From positions 1-35,203 of the forward strand of contig JACRCO010000057.1 in the NCBI GenBank assembly GCA_016218975.1: a stretch of DNA of 35,203 bases, in the 5' to 3' direction. The notes beneath the pieces were generated by a model, which was not told where the DNA came from, ran no database searches, and worked only from the letters and a program-made list of their open reading frames with translations. This document shows positions 17,278-26,725 of this stretch, piece by piece (position 1 is the stretch's first letter; each line of letters begins with the position of its first letter). A program made the translations under genes and the position numbers. The DNA comes from Deltaproteobacteria bacterium. Its GTDB lineage: Bacteria > Desulfobacterota > Deferrimicrobia > Deferrimicrobiales > Deferrimicrobiaceae.

Positions 17278-18180
17278 ATGAAATCGCCTTTTGTGATCTG
17301 CGGCGCGACCGGAAACATCGGATCGAGGATCGTAGGGAAGCTGCTCGATGCGGGCGAACCCGTACGCGCCATAGCGAGGGAACGGGTCCGGCTGGGGCCC
17401 TTGGCATCGAAAGGCGCGGAACCGTGGCCGGGAGATATCGGAGACCCGGCATTTCTCGAAAGGGTGCTTGCGGGGGCAAGAGGCGCTTTCGTCCTGATCC
17501 CGCCGAAACACGACGCACCGGATTTCCGCAAGTACCAGGACAGGATCGGGGATTCGATCGTATCGGCGCTCGAAAAAGCCCATGTCCCGCGCGTGGTGAT
17601 ACTGAGCAGCATCGGGGCCAACCTGTCCGAAGGGACAGGTCCCGTCCTGGGCCTTCACGACCTCGAATTGAAATCGAAAAAGGTGCGCGACACGGCGTTC
17701 GTCTGCCTCAGGCCCGCCTATTTCATGGAGAATCACCTATGGAGCATTTCCGCAATCCGCGAAAACGGGGTGAACGGAAGCCCGGTACGTCCCGACGTCC
17801 CCATACCCATGGTGGCGACGAAGGACATAGCGGGCAGGGCGGCCAGGTTGCTGCTGGAAGGGAAATTCACCGGTCATTCCGTTCAGTACCTTCTCGGCCC
17901 GCGCGACCTGACGCTTTCGGAGGCGACGCGCATAATCGGCGCGGCAATCGGGAAACCGGATCTGCGCTACGTGCAGTTCCCCGAGGACGAGGCCCGCAAG
18001 GCGATGGCCCGCATGGGGCTCTCGGACAGCGTGATCGAAGCGTTTCTGGAGATGGAACGCGGATTCAACGCGGGGCGGATCCAGGCCACGCAGGAACGCA
18101 ATGCGGAAAACACCACGCCCACGCCGCTCGAGGAGTTCGTCAAGACGGTCTTCGCTCCGGCCTACAAGGCCGCCGCATGA
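17278..18180 (+). CDS. NmrA-like NAD(P)-binding reductase/regulator
   Basis: The 300-residue protein is an atypical short-chain dehydrogenase of the NmrA/NAD(P)H-azoreductase-like group. It has the dinucleotide loop GATGNIGSRI (9-18) and R39 after the second strand, suggesting NADP. The segment VVILSSIGAN replaces the active Ser of true dehydrogenases and no YxxxK catalytic pair is evident, as is usual in NmrA-like sensors and quinone reductases. LRPAYFMEN is a family mark. GGGGAGG precedes the ATG. It is a single gene, convergent with the chalcone-isomerase-like gene. The substrate is unknown. Confidence 0.88.
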   Translation: MKSPFVICGATGNIGSRIVGKLLDAGEPVRAIARERVRLGPLASKGAEPWPGDIGDPAFLERVLAGARGAFVLIPPKHDAPDFRKYQDRIGDSIVSALEKAHVPRVVILSSIGANLSEGTGPVLGLHDLELKSKKVRDTAFVCLRPAYFMENHLWSISAIRENGVNGSPVRPDVPIPMVATKDIAGRAARLLLEGKFTGHSVQYLLGPRDLTLSEATRIIGAAIGKPDLRYVQFPEDEARKAMARMGLSDSVIEAFLEMERGFNAGRIQATQERNAENTTPTPLEEFVKTVFAPAYKAAA

Positions 18181-18257
18181 TACGGACCGGGTGTGAAAGT
18201 TCGATTGCCGAGACCGGGGGAATTGGGGACGCCATCGGCGGCCCAATGAAAGCGCAC

Positions 18258-18280
18258 GGCCGCCCCCCGGTCCGGCGGCC
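18258..18280. terminator. Weak hairpin between converging genes
   Basis: GGCCGCC (18258-18264) pairs with GGCGGCC (18274-18280) across a 9-nt loop in the gap between the NmrA-like and chalcone-isomerase-like genes. There is no T tract. Confidence 0.35.
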
Positions 18281-18298
18281 TGTAATCGTGGAATCCGG

Positions 18299-18853
18299 TT
18301 ACCGTATTCCCAGCATCCCTTTTTTCAGGTCTTCGCTGGCCGGTTTAGGCCCGACGTAAATCAAAAGGATGGCGTTCGCCAGTTTCGCGGTGCGGATAGT
18401 GCCCAGCACTTTGCCGTTGTGCCTCGCGACGACCGTACCGTCTCCGCTCAAGGCCAGATCGACGACATCCCCCTTGACGAAATCGGAGGTGAAGAATGAA
18501 AGGAACGTCTTCGCATCGCCGGATGCCGCCACGTCGGGGCTGTTGTTCGCGAATCCCTCCGCGAACGCCCCTGTGATCTTTTCCTTCTCGACCTTGCTGT
18601 GCAGGAAATTCATCCGGATGAGCTTGTCGCCGGGATCGGCAAGCAGCTCCGCCGGAGTCGAGACACGCTTTGCGGTGTACAGCGATCCGATGTAAATCTT
18701 GAAAAACAGCTTTTTCCGGATGCCGTAGCCGTTGAGCGCAAGCGTTTTTTCCTTCACGCGGACCGACGGCTCGATTGTTACCCCCGACACCTCCACGGCG
18801 TACGAGTTTGCGGAAATCAGCAAAACGGCAAGGACGGCCGCCAATCGTTTCAT
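18299..18853 (-). CDS. Chalcone-isomerase-like exported protein
   Basis: The 184-residue protein has a signal peptide (1-19, cut after SYA) and the bacterial chalcone-isomerase-like domain: GYGIRKKLFFKIYIGSLYTAKRV, then the LIRMNFLHSKVEKEKITGAFAEGF helix and a C-terminal FLSFFTSDFVKGDVVDLALSGDGTVV. In plants this fold cyclises chalcones or binds fatty acids; bacterial versions are periplasmic and have no assigned reaction here. GGAGGGG lies 4 bp before the ATG. It is transcribed alone. Confidence 0.85.
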   Translation of the reverse strand: MKRLAAVLAVLLISANSYAVEVSGVTIEPSVRVKEKTLALNGYGIRKKLFFKIYIGSLYTAKRVSTPAELLADPGDKLIRMNFLHSKVEKEKITGAFAEGFANNSPDVAASGDAKTFLSFFTSDFVKGDVVDLALSGDGTVVARHNGKVLGTIRTAKLANAILLIYVGPKPASEDLKKGMLGIR

Positions 18854-18970
18854 GATCCCCTCCCGGTGCGTTATCTCATCCGCCCATCACTATAACCGAA
18901 TCCCGTATCCGGAAACCACGGCGTTCCTGCGCGTCTCTAATGCGTACGGACCGACTGGAGGTGAATTCCG

Positions 18971-19219
18971 ATGATAAAAGTCAAAACCTTCACGACGCAA
19001 CTCAGGATATTCCATACACGGCAAGAACTGGATGAATTGGACAAGGAGGTCGGCGATTTCCTTTCCTCCCGCAAGATACGTAAGGTGATATCCGTCTGCG
19101 ACGCCTCCACGTCGGGGGAAAAGGGAGAAACGATCGGCCTGATCCGAACGCTGACTTACGAGGAACCGACGGCTACAAAGGCGAAGGCGATGAGGATCTG
19201 GCTGAGAAAGGCGAGCTGA
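18971..19219 (+). CDS. Small protein of unknown function
   Basis: The 82-residue product begins IKVKTFTTQLRIFHTRQELDELDKEVGDFLSS and has the alternating strand-helix-strand look of short Cse60-like proteins, which carry a KVKxF start and an acidic helix. I do not claim that identity. There is no signal or membrane segment. A good GGAGGTGA sits 8 bp before the ATG, which with consistent codon use supports a real gene. It converges on the glycosylase gene. Confidence 0.65.
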   Translation: MIKVKTFTTQLRIFHTRQELDELDKEVGDFLSSRKIRKVISVCDASTSGEKGETIGLIRTLTYEEPTATKAKAMRIWLRKAS

Positions 19220-19227
19220 AGCGGTGA

Positions 19228-19245
19228 GGCCGGGTAACGCCGGCC
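19228..19245. terminator. Small hairpin between converging genes
   Basis: GGCCGG (19228-19233) pairs with CCGGCC (19240-19245) over a 6-nt loop between the 82-residue protein gene and the glycosylase gene. There is no T tract; it may be only a GC-rich coincidence. Confidence 0.3.
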
Positions 19246-19249
19246 CGGG

Positions 19250-19801
19250 CTATATCCTCGAAACGAACGGGTTGCCGCGTATGTAGAACCGGAGGCGGCG
19301 TTTCGCCCACGCCCCGGCGTAGTCCACCCCGACCCGCGGCCGCCTCACTACCGTAAGCGGCCCGGGCTCTTCCGGTTCGGCGATGAAGAACTCGTCGCCG
19401 GTAAGATCGTGGCCGTTCAGGCGCTTGTCGATCCCCATCGCCCTGCACAAAAGCCCGGGACCCTGCGTTCGCCCCTCGACGTTCCGCACCGGCTCGATCG
19501 CCCGCAGGAGAACGGCGGAAGCGTGTCCGTCCCGCTCCGTCACGGCGTTCATACAGAAATGCATGCCGTAGACCATGTAGACGTACGCGTGGCCCGGAGG
19601 TCCGAACATGACCTTCGTCCGCTCGGTAAATCCGCGGGAGGAATGCGCCGCAAGATCGTGGGGTCCCACATATGCTTCAACCTCCACTATCCTGCCGACG
19701 CGCGCAGCTCCGTTCGTCGAGCGAACCAGGTGTTTCCCGAGCAATTCCCTTGCTACTTCGACCGTGTCCCGGTCGTAAAATTCACGAGGAAGTTTCAGCA
19801 T
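19250..19801 (-). CDS. mpg: 3-methyladenine DNA glycosylase (AAG/MPG type)
   Basis: The 183-residue enzyme excises alkylated and deaminated purines. It matches the AAG/MPG family along its length: FYDRDTVEVARELLGKHLVR, then IVEVEAYVGPHDLAAHSSRG with the catalytic glutamate in VEVEAY, the DNA-intercalating-loop area MFGPPGHAYVYMVYGMHFCMN, LLRAIEP and GPGLLCRAMGID. The ATG at 19801 is preferred; an upstream TTG at 19813 adds four residues and no ribosome site is clear for either. The Zn-ribbon gene upstream ends 30 bp away and may be co-transcribed. No LexA box is seen near it. Confidence 0.93.
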   Translation of the reverse strand: MLKLPREFYDRDTVEVARELLGKHLVRSTNGAARVGRIVEVEAYVGPHDLAAHSSRGFTERTKVMFGPPGHAYVYMVYGMHFCMNAVTERDGHASAVLLRAIEPVRNVEGRTQGPGLLCRAMGIDKRLNGHDLTGDEFFIAEPEEPGPLTVVRRPRVGVDYAGAWAKRRLRFYIRGNPFVSRI

Positions 19802-19831
19802 GCCTGCATGCAAGGCGAAAACGGCTGATAT

Positions 19832-20146
19832 TCAATCGAGGTCGATGTCGCGCACCGGTTTGGGGGCCGGCTCATCCTTGGACTTTTCGAGGAATTCCTT
19901 GAACTTCTTCTCCATCGTTTCGCCTCGCCCCTTATCCGATTCGACGATCTGCTTGTATTTCTCGTGGATTCGGGACGTTTCCTCGCGGAGAACCTGATGG
20001 GCGTCCGACAGGGACGCTTCCTTGCGTGGGTTGACGGGCTGGCGGCTTTCCAGGACAATTCCACGGGCGGCGTCGATCGACAGGCGCGCCCCGCAGCACG
20101 GGCAATCCACCTGGACCGTCGAGCTGTTTCCGGCAGAATCGGTCAT
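19832..20146 (-). CDS. Small zinc-ribbon protein
   Basis: The 104-residue protein has a short N-terminal half-ribbon VDCPCCGARLSID (two CxxC-type cysteines), a linker, and a long charged helix (about 45-90) likely to form a coiled coil. It ends in an acidic PVRDIDLD. Similar small proteins in deltaproteobacteria are unassigned. The ATG has GGAGGGG 8 bp upstream. It is the first gene of a minus-strand pair with the glycosylase and shares a divergent promoter region with acnB. Confidence 0.7.
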   Translation of the reverse strand: MTDSAGNSSTVQVDCPCCGARLSIDAARGIVLESRQPVNPRKEASLSDAHQVLREETSRIHEKYKQIVESDKGRGETMEKKFKEFLEKSKDEPAPKPVRDIDLD

Positions 20147-20172
20147 CTTCGATTCCCCTCCACAACGGACAT

Positions 20173-20193
20173 ATTATATGATAGCAGTATAAT
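20173..20193. promoter_or_regulatory. Divergent promoter region, back-to-back -10 elements
   Basis: A perfect TATAAT lies on the plus strand (20188-20193, toward acnB), and another on the minus strand (complement of 20173-20178, toward the Zn-ribbon gene). The -35 positions are weak on both sides. The two elements are only 9 bp apart, so the polymerases may exclude each other. Confidence 0.5.
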
Positions 20194-20258
20194 TGTTTAC
20201 CCGCGGAATCTCCTGCGCCCAGCAGGCAAATCAACCTGACAGCTCTGAGGAGGTGGCG

Positions 20259-22793
20259 ATGATCGAAGCGTATCTTAAGGAGGAGAAGGAGCGCGCCGGA
20301 CTGGGGATTCCCCCCCTGCCGCTCAATCCGGAACAGACCGCCGGTCTGTGCAAACTGCTCCAGAAACCGCCGAAGGGGAAGGAGGAGTTTCTCCTCGGAC
20401 TGCTGAAAAACCGCGTATCACCGGGCGTCGACCCAGCCGCGAAAGTGAAAGCCGAATTCCTTGCGGGAATCGTCTCCGGAAAGATCAAATCGCCGCTTGT
20501 CGGCCCGCAGGACGCCATTGCGATCTTAGGCACGATGCTCGGCGGCTATAACGTGGCCCCGCTCGTAGCGGCTCTCAAGAACAAAAAGCTTGCGGGAGAT
20601 GCGGCAAAGGCGCTGTCCGGGATCACCCTGGTGTACGACGCATTCGAGGACGTCGCAGAGCTTGCCAAAGCGAAGAACGAGGCAGCTCTCAAGGTAATGA
20701 AGTCATGGGCCGAGGCGGAATGGTTCACCTCACGCCCGGGCGTGCCGGAAACGATCGAGGTCAAGGTCTTCAAGGTCGAAGGCGAGATCAACACGGACGA
20801 CTTCTCCCCTGCCGGCGATGCCTGGAGCCGCCCGGACATCCCGCTTCACGCGCTTGCCATGGGAAAGACCCGCTTCAAGAGCGGGCTGGACACGATCGCC
20901 GGGTTCCGCAAGGAAGGCGCCCGGGTCGCCTTCGCAGGCGACGTGGTCGGCACCGGCTCCTCCCGCAAGTCCGCATGCAACAGCGTGCTTTGGCACATCG
21001 GCGAGGAAATCCCTTGCGTGCCCAACAAAAAGACCCGCGGCGTAATCATCGGCGGCGTCATTGCGCCGATCTTCTTCAACACCGCCGAGGACTCCGGGGC
21101 GCTTCCGATAAAGGCCGACGTGACAGCCATGAAGACCGGCGACACGATCGTCATAGACACGAAGAACGGCGTCATCAAGGACAGCTCCGGAAACGTCCTT
21201 TCCAAATTCACGCTGTCCCCGAACACGCTGGCGGACGAATTCCGGGCAGGCGGCCGCATTCCGCTCATCATAGGAAAAGCTCTCACCGTGAAGGCCCGCA
21301 AGGCCCTCAAGATGAAACCCTCCACGATCTTCACGCAGCCGGACAACCCGGTGCCGAAACCGAAGCAGGCGTATTCGCTGGCGCAGAAGATCGTCGGCGC
21401 GGCATGCGGCCTTCCGGGCGTACTTCCGGGGACCGCCTGCACGCCGAAGATGACCACGGTCGGCTCGCAGGACACGACCGGCCCGATGACCGCCGACGAA
21501 CTGAAGGAGCTTGCGTGCCTTAAATTCCAGGCGCCCATGTTCATGCAGTCGTTCTGCCACACGGCGGCGTATCCGAAGCCGGCCGACGTCAAGATGCACA
21601 AGAACCTGCCGTCCTTCGTATCCGCAAGGGGCGGCGTGGCGCTTCGCCCCGGCGACGGCGTCATCCACTCCTGGCTCAACCGCCTGCTCGTGCCCGATAC
21701 GGTCGGCACGGGCGGCGATTCCCACACCAGGTTCCCGATCGGCATTTCGTTCCCTGCAGGGTCCGGACTCGTCGCCTTCGCCGGCGCGCTCGGATTCATG
21801 CCGCTCGACATGCCGGAATCGGTGCTCGTGCGTTTCTCCGGAAAGCTCAACCCCGGCATCACGCTTCGCGATGTTGTCAATTCGATCCCGTTCTACGCCA
21901 TCAGGAAGGGGCTTCTCACGGTTCCTAAAAAGAACAAGGTCAACGTCTTCAACGGCCGCATTCTCGAAATGGAAGGGCTGCCCGACCTGACCGTGGAGCA
22001 GGCTTTCGAGCTGACCGACGCAGCCGCCGAGCGTTCCGCAGCCGCCGGATGCATCCAGCTCTCCGGGAAATCGGTCGCGACGTTCCTTCGCTCGAACATC
22101 GCGCTGATGAAGAAGATGATCGCCGACGGGTACTCCGACGCGCAGACGCTCGCGAACCGCATCAAGGCCGTCGAGAAGTGGCTCAAGAAGCCATCCCTCC
22201 TCAAGGCCGACAGGGGCGCCGGATATGCGGCGGTGATCGAGATCGACCTCGCGGAGATCACCGAGCCGATCCTTGCCTGCCCGAACGATCCTGACGACGT
22301 TAAGCTGCTGTCGGAAGTCGCGGGCGACTCGATCCAGGACGTCTTCATCGGTTCATGCATGGTCAACATCGGCCATTTCCGCGCAGCCGGCGAAGTCTGG
22401 CGAGGCCGCAAGTTCAACCCCAACGTCCGCACATGGATCTGCCCGCCCACAAGGATGGACCAGGCGCAGTTGAAGGACGAGGCGTACTTCTCCGTCTACA
22501 GCGCCGTCGGCGCCAGGATAGAGATAGCGGGCTGCTCGCTTTGCATGGGAAACCAGGCGCGGGTGCCCGAAAAGTCCAACGTGTTCTCCACCTCGACGCG
22601 GAATTTCGACGACAGGATGGGCGACGGGGCGAGGGTGTACCTCGGCTCGGCGGAACTCGGCGCGGTTACCGCCGTGCTTGGACGGCTTCCGCAGCCCGCG
22701 GAATACTTCCAGGTTTTCAGCGAGAAGATCGAGCCGAACCAGGGGAAGATCTACAAGTACCTCCAGTTCGACGAGATGCCCGCGTACAGTTAA
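20259..22793 (+). CDS. acnB: Bifunctional aconitate hydratase 2 / 2-methylisocitrate dehydratase
   Basis: The 844-residue protein has the AcnB layout: an N-terminal HEAT-like helical domain (about 1-160), the mobile swivel domain in front (TDDFSPAGDAWSRPDIPLHALAMGK, 180-205), and then the three catalytic domains. The cluster cysteines are C700, C759 and C762, with the same spacing as in E. coli AcnB. GSQDTTGPMT and GTGGDSHTRFP are substrate-site motifs. It isomerises citrate to isocitrate in the TCA cycle, and can serve the methylcitrate route. I chose the ATG at 20259 for its GAGGAGG site; the frame is open 22 codons further up. A strong terminator follows. Confidence 0.97.
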   Translation: MIEAYLKEEKERAGLGIPPLPLNPEQTAGLCKLLQKPPKGKEEFLLGLLKNRVSPGVDPAAKVKAEFLAGIVSGKIKSPLVGPQDAIAILGTMLGGYNVAPLVAALKNKKLAGDAAKALSGITLVYDAFEDVAELAKAKNEAALKVMKSWAEAEWFTSRPGVPETIEVKVFKVEGEINTDDFSPAGDAWSRPDIPLHALAMGKTRFKSGLDTIAGFRKEGARVAFAGDVVGTGSSRKSACNSVLWHIGEEIPCVPNKKTRGVIIGGVIAPIFFNTAEDSGALPIKADVTAMKTGDTIVIDTKNGVIKDSSGNVLSKFTLSPNTLADEFRAGGRIPLIIGKALTVKARKALKMKPSTIFTQPDNPVPKPKQAYSLAQKIVGAACGLPGVLPGTACTPKMTTVGSQDTTGPMTADELKELACLKFQAPMFMQSFCHTAAYPKPADVKMHKNLPSFVSARGGVALRPGDGVIHSWLNRLLVPDTVGTGGDSHTRFPIGISFPAGSGLVAFAGALGFMPLDMPESVLVRFSGKLNPGITLRDVVNSIPFYAIRKGLLTVPKKNKVNVFNGRILEMEGLPDLTVEQAFELTDAAAERSAAAGCIQLSGKSVATFLRSNIALMKKMIADGYSDAQTLANRIKAVEKWLKKPSLLKADRGAGYAAVIEIDLAEITEPILACPNDPDDVKLLSEVAGDSIQDVFIGSCMVNIGHFRAAGEVWRGRKFNPNVRTWICPPTRMDQAQLKDEAYFSVYSAVGARIEIAGCSLCMGNQARVPEKSNVFSTSTRNFDDRMGDGARVYLGSAELGAVTAVLGRLPQPAEYFQVFSEKIEPNQGKIYKYLQFDEMPAYS

Positions 22794-22817
22794 GCCGCGG
22801 CGATTACAGGCACGTCG

Positions 22818-22855
22818 AAGGGGTTACGGTTATGTGCCGTAACCCCTTTTTTTTT
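22818..22855 (+). terminator. Intrinsic terminator of acnB
   Basis: AAGGGGTTACGG (22818-22829) pairs perfectly with CCGTAACCCCTT (22837-22848) over a 7-nt loop and runs into nine T residues. Confidence 0.95.
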
Positions 22856-22946
22856 CACAATATTTGGCCATTCAAAACAGTATTTTGCTTCCCGGTGAAG
22901 TTTTATTCGATGGATTCGCTGTCCTGAACCGGAACCCCCCGTGGAT

Positions 22947-22973
22947 TAAAGATTTTTTCATACATACCGATTA
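22947..22973 (+). promoter_or_regulatory. Sigma-28 (FliA)-like promoter of the binding protein/chemoreceptor pair
   Basis: TAAAGATT, an 11-bp spacer and ACCGATTA match the flagellar/chemotaxis sigma consensus TAAAGTTT-N11-GCCGATAA at 7 of 8 and 6 of 8 bases with exact spacing. It lies about 70 bp before the first ATG of an operon containing a chemoreceptor. Confidence 0.7.
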
Positions 22974-23045
22974 AAGGGGGGTGAAGCGATATATTCTTAT
23001 CTGTTTATATACTCGGGTCCGAAAATTTCCACGCGGGGGTTTCTT

Positions 23046-24185
23046 ATGAAAAATATCTTGTTGTTGGCATTTGCAGGCCTGTTGATCCTTGCCGGAGTAA
23101 GCGAGGCCGACGCAGGCATGGACGGTGAAATATTGCTCGGAATGGCCAATGCCCAGTCCGGCCCGGCCTCCGGTCTCGGGAAAGGCATGCGCACGGGCGC
23201 CGAAGCGGTCTTCAAGGAGATCAACGCGAAGGGAGGGATCCACGGCCGCTCCGTGAAATTGATCGTGCAGGACGACGGATACGAACCCGAGAAATCGATC
23301 GATGCGACGCTCAAGCTGATCGAAGAGAACAAGGTCTTCTGCCTTTTCGGGTACGTGGGAACCCCCACCGCCAACGCAGTCGTCCCCATCGTCAAGGAAA
23401 CCCATGTCCCCCTTGTTGGTCTTTTCACCGGCGCCATGTCGCTGCGCAATCCGGTCGTCCCGGAGGTGATCAATTTCCGTGCAAGCTATGACGACGAAGC
23501 CGAGAAGCTCGTCGACCACTTCGTAAAATCGTTCGACGCGAAAAAGTTCGCAGTCTTCTACCAGGACGACGGGTTCGGCCTGGCGGTCCTCTCGGGCACG
23601 GAAAAAGCCCTCGCCCGCCGGAAGATATCCGTCACTGCGAAAGGGATGTTCCAGAGAAATACGACGGCGGTCAAGACGGGCCTCGCGGCGGTCGCCGCAT
23701 CGGAGCCGGACGTGGTCATCATGGTCGGCCCCTATGCGCCTCTCTCCGCCTTCGTAAAGGATGCGAAGGCCGCGGGGCTCAAGGCGCGGCTTGCGACCGT
23801 ATCCTTCGTGGGAACCGAGAACCTCGTGGCCGCGGTCGGACGTGACGGCGACGGGGTCGTCATATCGCAGGTCGTCCCGTTTCCCGAGGATTTGTCCACG
23901 CCGATCACGAAAGAATGCAGCGACCTCCTCGGAAAGCACGCCCCCGGAGAGAAGCTGGGATTCGTGAATTTCGAGGGATGCGTCACGGCCAAGCTCATGG
24001 CGCTCGGACTGGAAAAAGCGGGCAAGGATCCGGGCAGGGACGCCCTCCTGAAGTCGTTCGAAGGAATGAACAACGTGGATATCGGCGGGATCGTCATTTC
24101 GATGAACGCCGGCGACCACCAGGCGTCCGACTCCGTATTCCTCACGGAGATCCGGAACGGAGCCATATCCATTATCGGACGTTGA
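23046..24185 (+). CDS. LivK-type periplasmic ligand-binding protein
   Basis: The 379-residue protein has a signal peptide (1-23, cut after ADA) and the type I periplasmic binding fold of branched-chain amino acid and amide receptors: EILLGMANAQSGPASGLGKGM, AVFKEINAKGGIHGRSVKLIVQDDGYEPEKS, then CLFGYVGTPTANAV and KKFAVFYQDDGFG. No ABC permease or ATPase gene is adjacent. The next gene, 30 bp on, is a chemoreceptor and both lie behind a sigma-28-like promoter, so the protein probably presents its ligand to that receptor instead of feeding a transporter. GGGGG lies about 7 bp before the ATG. The ligand is not predictable. Confidence 0.9.
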   Translation: MKNILLLAFAGLLILAGVSEADAGMDGEILLGMANAQSGPASGLGKGMRTGAEAVFKEINAKGGIHGRSVKLIVQDDGYEPEKSIDATLKLIEENKVFCLFGYVGTPTANAVVPIVKETHVPLVGLFTGAMSLRNPVVPEVINFRASYDDEAEKLVDHFVKSFDAKKFAVFYQDDGFGLAVLSGTEKALARRKISVTAKGMFQRNTTAVKTGLAAVAASEPDVVIMVGPYAPLSAFVKDAKAAGLKARLATVSFVGTENLVAAVGRDGDGVVISQVVPFPEDLSTPITKECSDLLGKHAPGEKLGFVNFEGCVTAKLMALGLEKAGKDPGRDALLKSFEGMNNVDIGGIVISMNAGDHQASDSVFLTEIRNGAISIIGR

Positions 24186-24215
24186 CGGCCGCAACGGCCT
24201 TTCGGGAAACGTGAA

Positions 24216-26666
24216 ATGACGATACGCGGGAAACTGATTGCGGGTGTCGCGGCGACTTCCATCGCCATCGCCGTGATAGCGGCGGCGAGCACGTCGGCCA
24301 TTCTCAAAATACGAGATGCCGTCGGACTGCTGACCGATCGCTCCACCCCGCTACAGATCAAGACAGTGTCGCTACAGCAGACGGTCGAAAAGCTTTCCGC
24401 CGATTTCCTGCGGCTCGGGATGGCCGCCGAGCAGAACGAGATCCGGGAGCTTTCCTCCTCAATCGACTCCCACATCGGCTCCATCGAGAAGGTCAACGCT
24501 GAAATCCGCGAGTTGAGCACCGAGGGCGCACAGGCCGATCCCCGGCTTTTCAGGGACGTTCACCGTGACGTGCTTTCGGCGGTCGAGACGCGGCGCGCGA
24601 ACGTCGCAATTTACAGGCAGCGGGTCGGACAGGTCAACGAGGGACTGGCGCGGATAGAGGCGAACCTTGCGGGCATCGGGGAAACGATACGAAAGCTGAA
24701 CGCCCACGCCGACGAAACCATGGAAAAAGCCCAGGCGGGGAACAACCAGATCACCGCCGATATCAAGACCCTCCTCACCCTCCAGGCAAAGCTCAAGGAC
24801 GCAGCGGCGATCATCAACGAATTCGAGGCGGTCCGAAGCAAGTACAAATTCGGGCCGATGCGCGAGAAACTACGGTCAGTCATAGATTCCATCGAATCGG
24901 TCTGCGCCGCGCAATGCTCGCACACCGCCGTAAAGGTGATCCGCACCGCCGTTCCCGAACTGCAGAGCGGAGGGACGGCGCTTATAAAGCTTCGTGAAGA
25001 TGTTTTATCGGGAAGGGCGCATGAGGACGCGTACGCCTCGTCCAAGCGCGATCTCCTCTCCCGGTTCGCGGAGCACGGAAACCGGATCGCCGAAGCGACC
25101 GACTCCCTCGAAATCTCCACTCTCAAAGGAAGGGAGAGGATGAGCCAGTCCCGCCGCCTGCTGGACGGGGCGACATCCATCGCAAGCTCGGGGAACGCGA
25201 TCGGCATAGACGTGAAGGAGCTCGCGTCGTCCGCCCGTCTCGTCATGCTCGCCTCCTCTGCGGCGGAGATCGACAGGCGGTCCCGGGACATAAAGGCGAC
25301 CACGGACCGGATCGGCAAGCAGGTCGCCCGGATGAAGGAGGCCATACGCGGCTCTTCACAGGAACAACTGCTCGGCGGGGCCGACTCCATCGGCCGTGAG
25401 ATGAAGACCGTCGAGGGGCTCATGGACGGGATCGTCGCCGCGAAACGGAAAGTGATATCCAGCGACGAAGCATTCCATGGGTCCGTGGCGCGCATCATGA
25501 CCGTCAGCGGCGAGCAGTCCCGGAAGGCGGGGGACCAGGTGCGGGCAACATCCGAAACGCAGAAGGAAGTCGTGGCCGGCGTAAACAGCAAGGTTCGGAC
25601 CTCGCTCGCGCTCATCCTCGCCTTGTCCGGCGCCGTGGTGGCGGTATCGGTCGTGGCCGGAAGCCGGATGGTCGTTTCCATTTCCAAGCCGATCCGGGAG
25701 ACTGTCGAAGTCATCGGCGCGCTCGGAAACGGGGACCTTACGCGCAAGACGGAGATCAGGACCGGGGACGAAATCGGCATGGTCGGGAGAAGCGTCAACG
25801 GACTGGTCGAAAAGCTGCATTCGGGAATGTCGCAGGTCTCGGAGAAGTCGGACGTAGTCGTCTCGTCCGCCCACGAGCTCTCCTCGACCGCGGAACAACT
25901 CTCCAAACGCGCGCAGGCGCAGTACGACGAGGTGAAATCGCTTGCGGCATCCGCCGAGGAGATTTCCGCCGTCACATCGAACATGACGAAAAACGCCGAG
26001 TCGTCCGTCCGTTTCGCCGAGGAAACTAGGAAAGTCGCCTTCGCGGGGGACGAAACCGTCCGAGGCGCCGTCGACGGGGTCGGACAGGCGGCAGGGTCCC
26101 TTGCCGAGATCGCCTCGTCGATCGACTCGCTGAAGAATGATTCCGGTCGGATCGGAGAGATCGCGGCGTTCATCAAGGAGGTCACCGAGCAGATCAACCT
26201 GCTCTCACTGAACGCGGCGATCGAGGCGGCGCGCGCAGGCGATGCGGGCCGCGGCTTCGCGGTCGTGGCCGACTCGGTCCGGCAACTGGCCGACAAGACG
26301 GCTACCGCGGCGGAACAGATCGGCGGCGTAATCGCGTCGATCCACAAGGGCGTCTCGAGATCCGCGGCGGTCGCGGACCACGGGCGGAAGGAAATGGCCA
26401 GGGTCGTCGAACGGGCGAACCTTGCGGGCGCATCGCTCCGTGAAATAGTGGGAAAGGTCGAACGCCAGGCCGAGCTTATCCGGCAGATGGCGACCGCATC
26501 GGCCGAACAGTCGACCACCGTGGAAACGATGGCTGCAAACATCACCCGGGCCGCGGATATTTCCAGGGAATTCGTATCCGCAAGCTCGCAAATCTCCAGC
26601 ACCGGAGACGATCTGAACCGGGTCGCCGTCGATCTACAGGGAATCGTCCGGCAATACAAGCTGTGA
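24216..26666 (+). CDS. Methyl-accepting chemotaxis protein
   Basis: The 816-residue receptor has a first membrane helix (about 8-30), a very long periplasmic helical region (about 31-460), a second membrane helix (about 462-485), a HAMP domain (about 485-535) and the cytoplasmic signalling domain. The hairpin tip, which contacts CheA and CheW, is [28 protein letters not shown] at about 658-690. The periplasmic part, about 430 residues, is long and lacks a Cache or 4-helix-bundle hallmark that I can name; two nearby cysteines (VCAAQC, about 230) could form a disulfide. No C-terminal CheR-tethering pentapeptide is present. It follows the binding protein in one operon. Confidence 0.93.
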   Translation: MTIRGKLIAGVAATSIAIAVIAAASTSAILKIRDAVGLLTDRSTPLQIKTVSLQQTVEKLSADFLRLGMAAEQNEIRELSSSIDSHIGSIEKVNAEIRELSTEGAQADPRLFRDVHRDVLSAVETRRANVAIYRQRVGQVNEGLARIEANLAGIGETIRKLNAHADETMEKAQAGNNQITADIKTLLTLQAKLKDAAAIINEFEAVRSKYKFGPMREKLRSVIDSIESVCAAQCSHTAVKVIRTAVPELQSGGTALIKLREDVLSGRAHEDAYASSKRDLLSRFAEHGNRIAEATDSLEISTLKGRERMSQSRRLLDGATSIASSGNAIGIDVKELASSARLVMLASSAAEIDRRSRDIKATTDRIGKQVARMKEAIRGSSQEQLLGGADSIGREMKTVEGLMDGIVAAKRKVISSDEAFHGSVARIMTVSGEQSRKAGDQVRATSETQKEVVAGVNSKVRTSLALILALSGAVVAVSVVAGSRMVVSISKPIRETVEVIGALGNGDLTRKTEIRTGDEIGMVGRSVNGLVEKLHSGMSQVSEKSDVVVSSAHELSSTAEQLSKRAQAQYDEVKSLAASAEEISAVTSNMTKNAESSVRFAEETRKVAFAGDETVRGAVDGVGQAAGSLAEIASSIDSLKNDSGRIGEIAAFIKEVTEQINLLSLNAAIEAARAGDAGRGFAVVADSVRQLADKTATAAEQIGGVIASIHKGVSRSAAVADHGRKEMARVVERANLAGASLREIVGKVERQAELIRQMATASAEQSTTVETMAANITRAADISREFVSASSQISSTGDDLNRVAVDLQGIVRQYKL

Positions 26667-26725
26667 AGGACCTATCGCCGTCCTTCCGGCGGCGCTCGTC
26701 ATTATCGCCATCGCCATCGTGATCT

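Noticed and set aside
24611-26659. 682-codon minus-strand frame
   Set aside because: It is antisense to the chemoreceptor; the Ser/Ala-rich translation is a mirror of the helical receptor and shows no domain.
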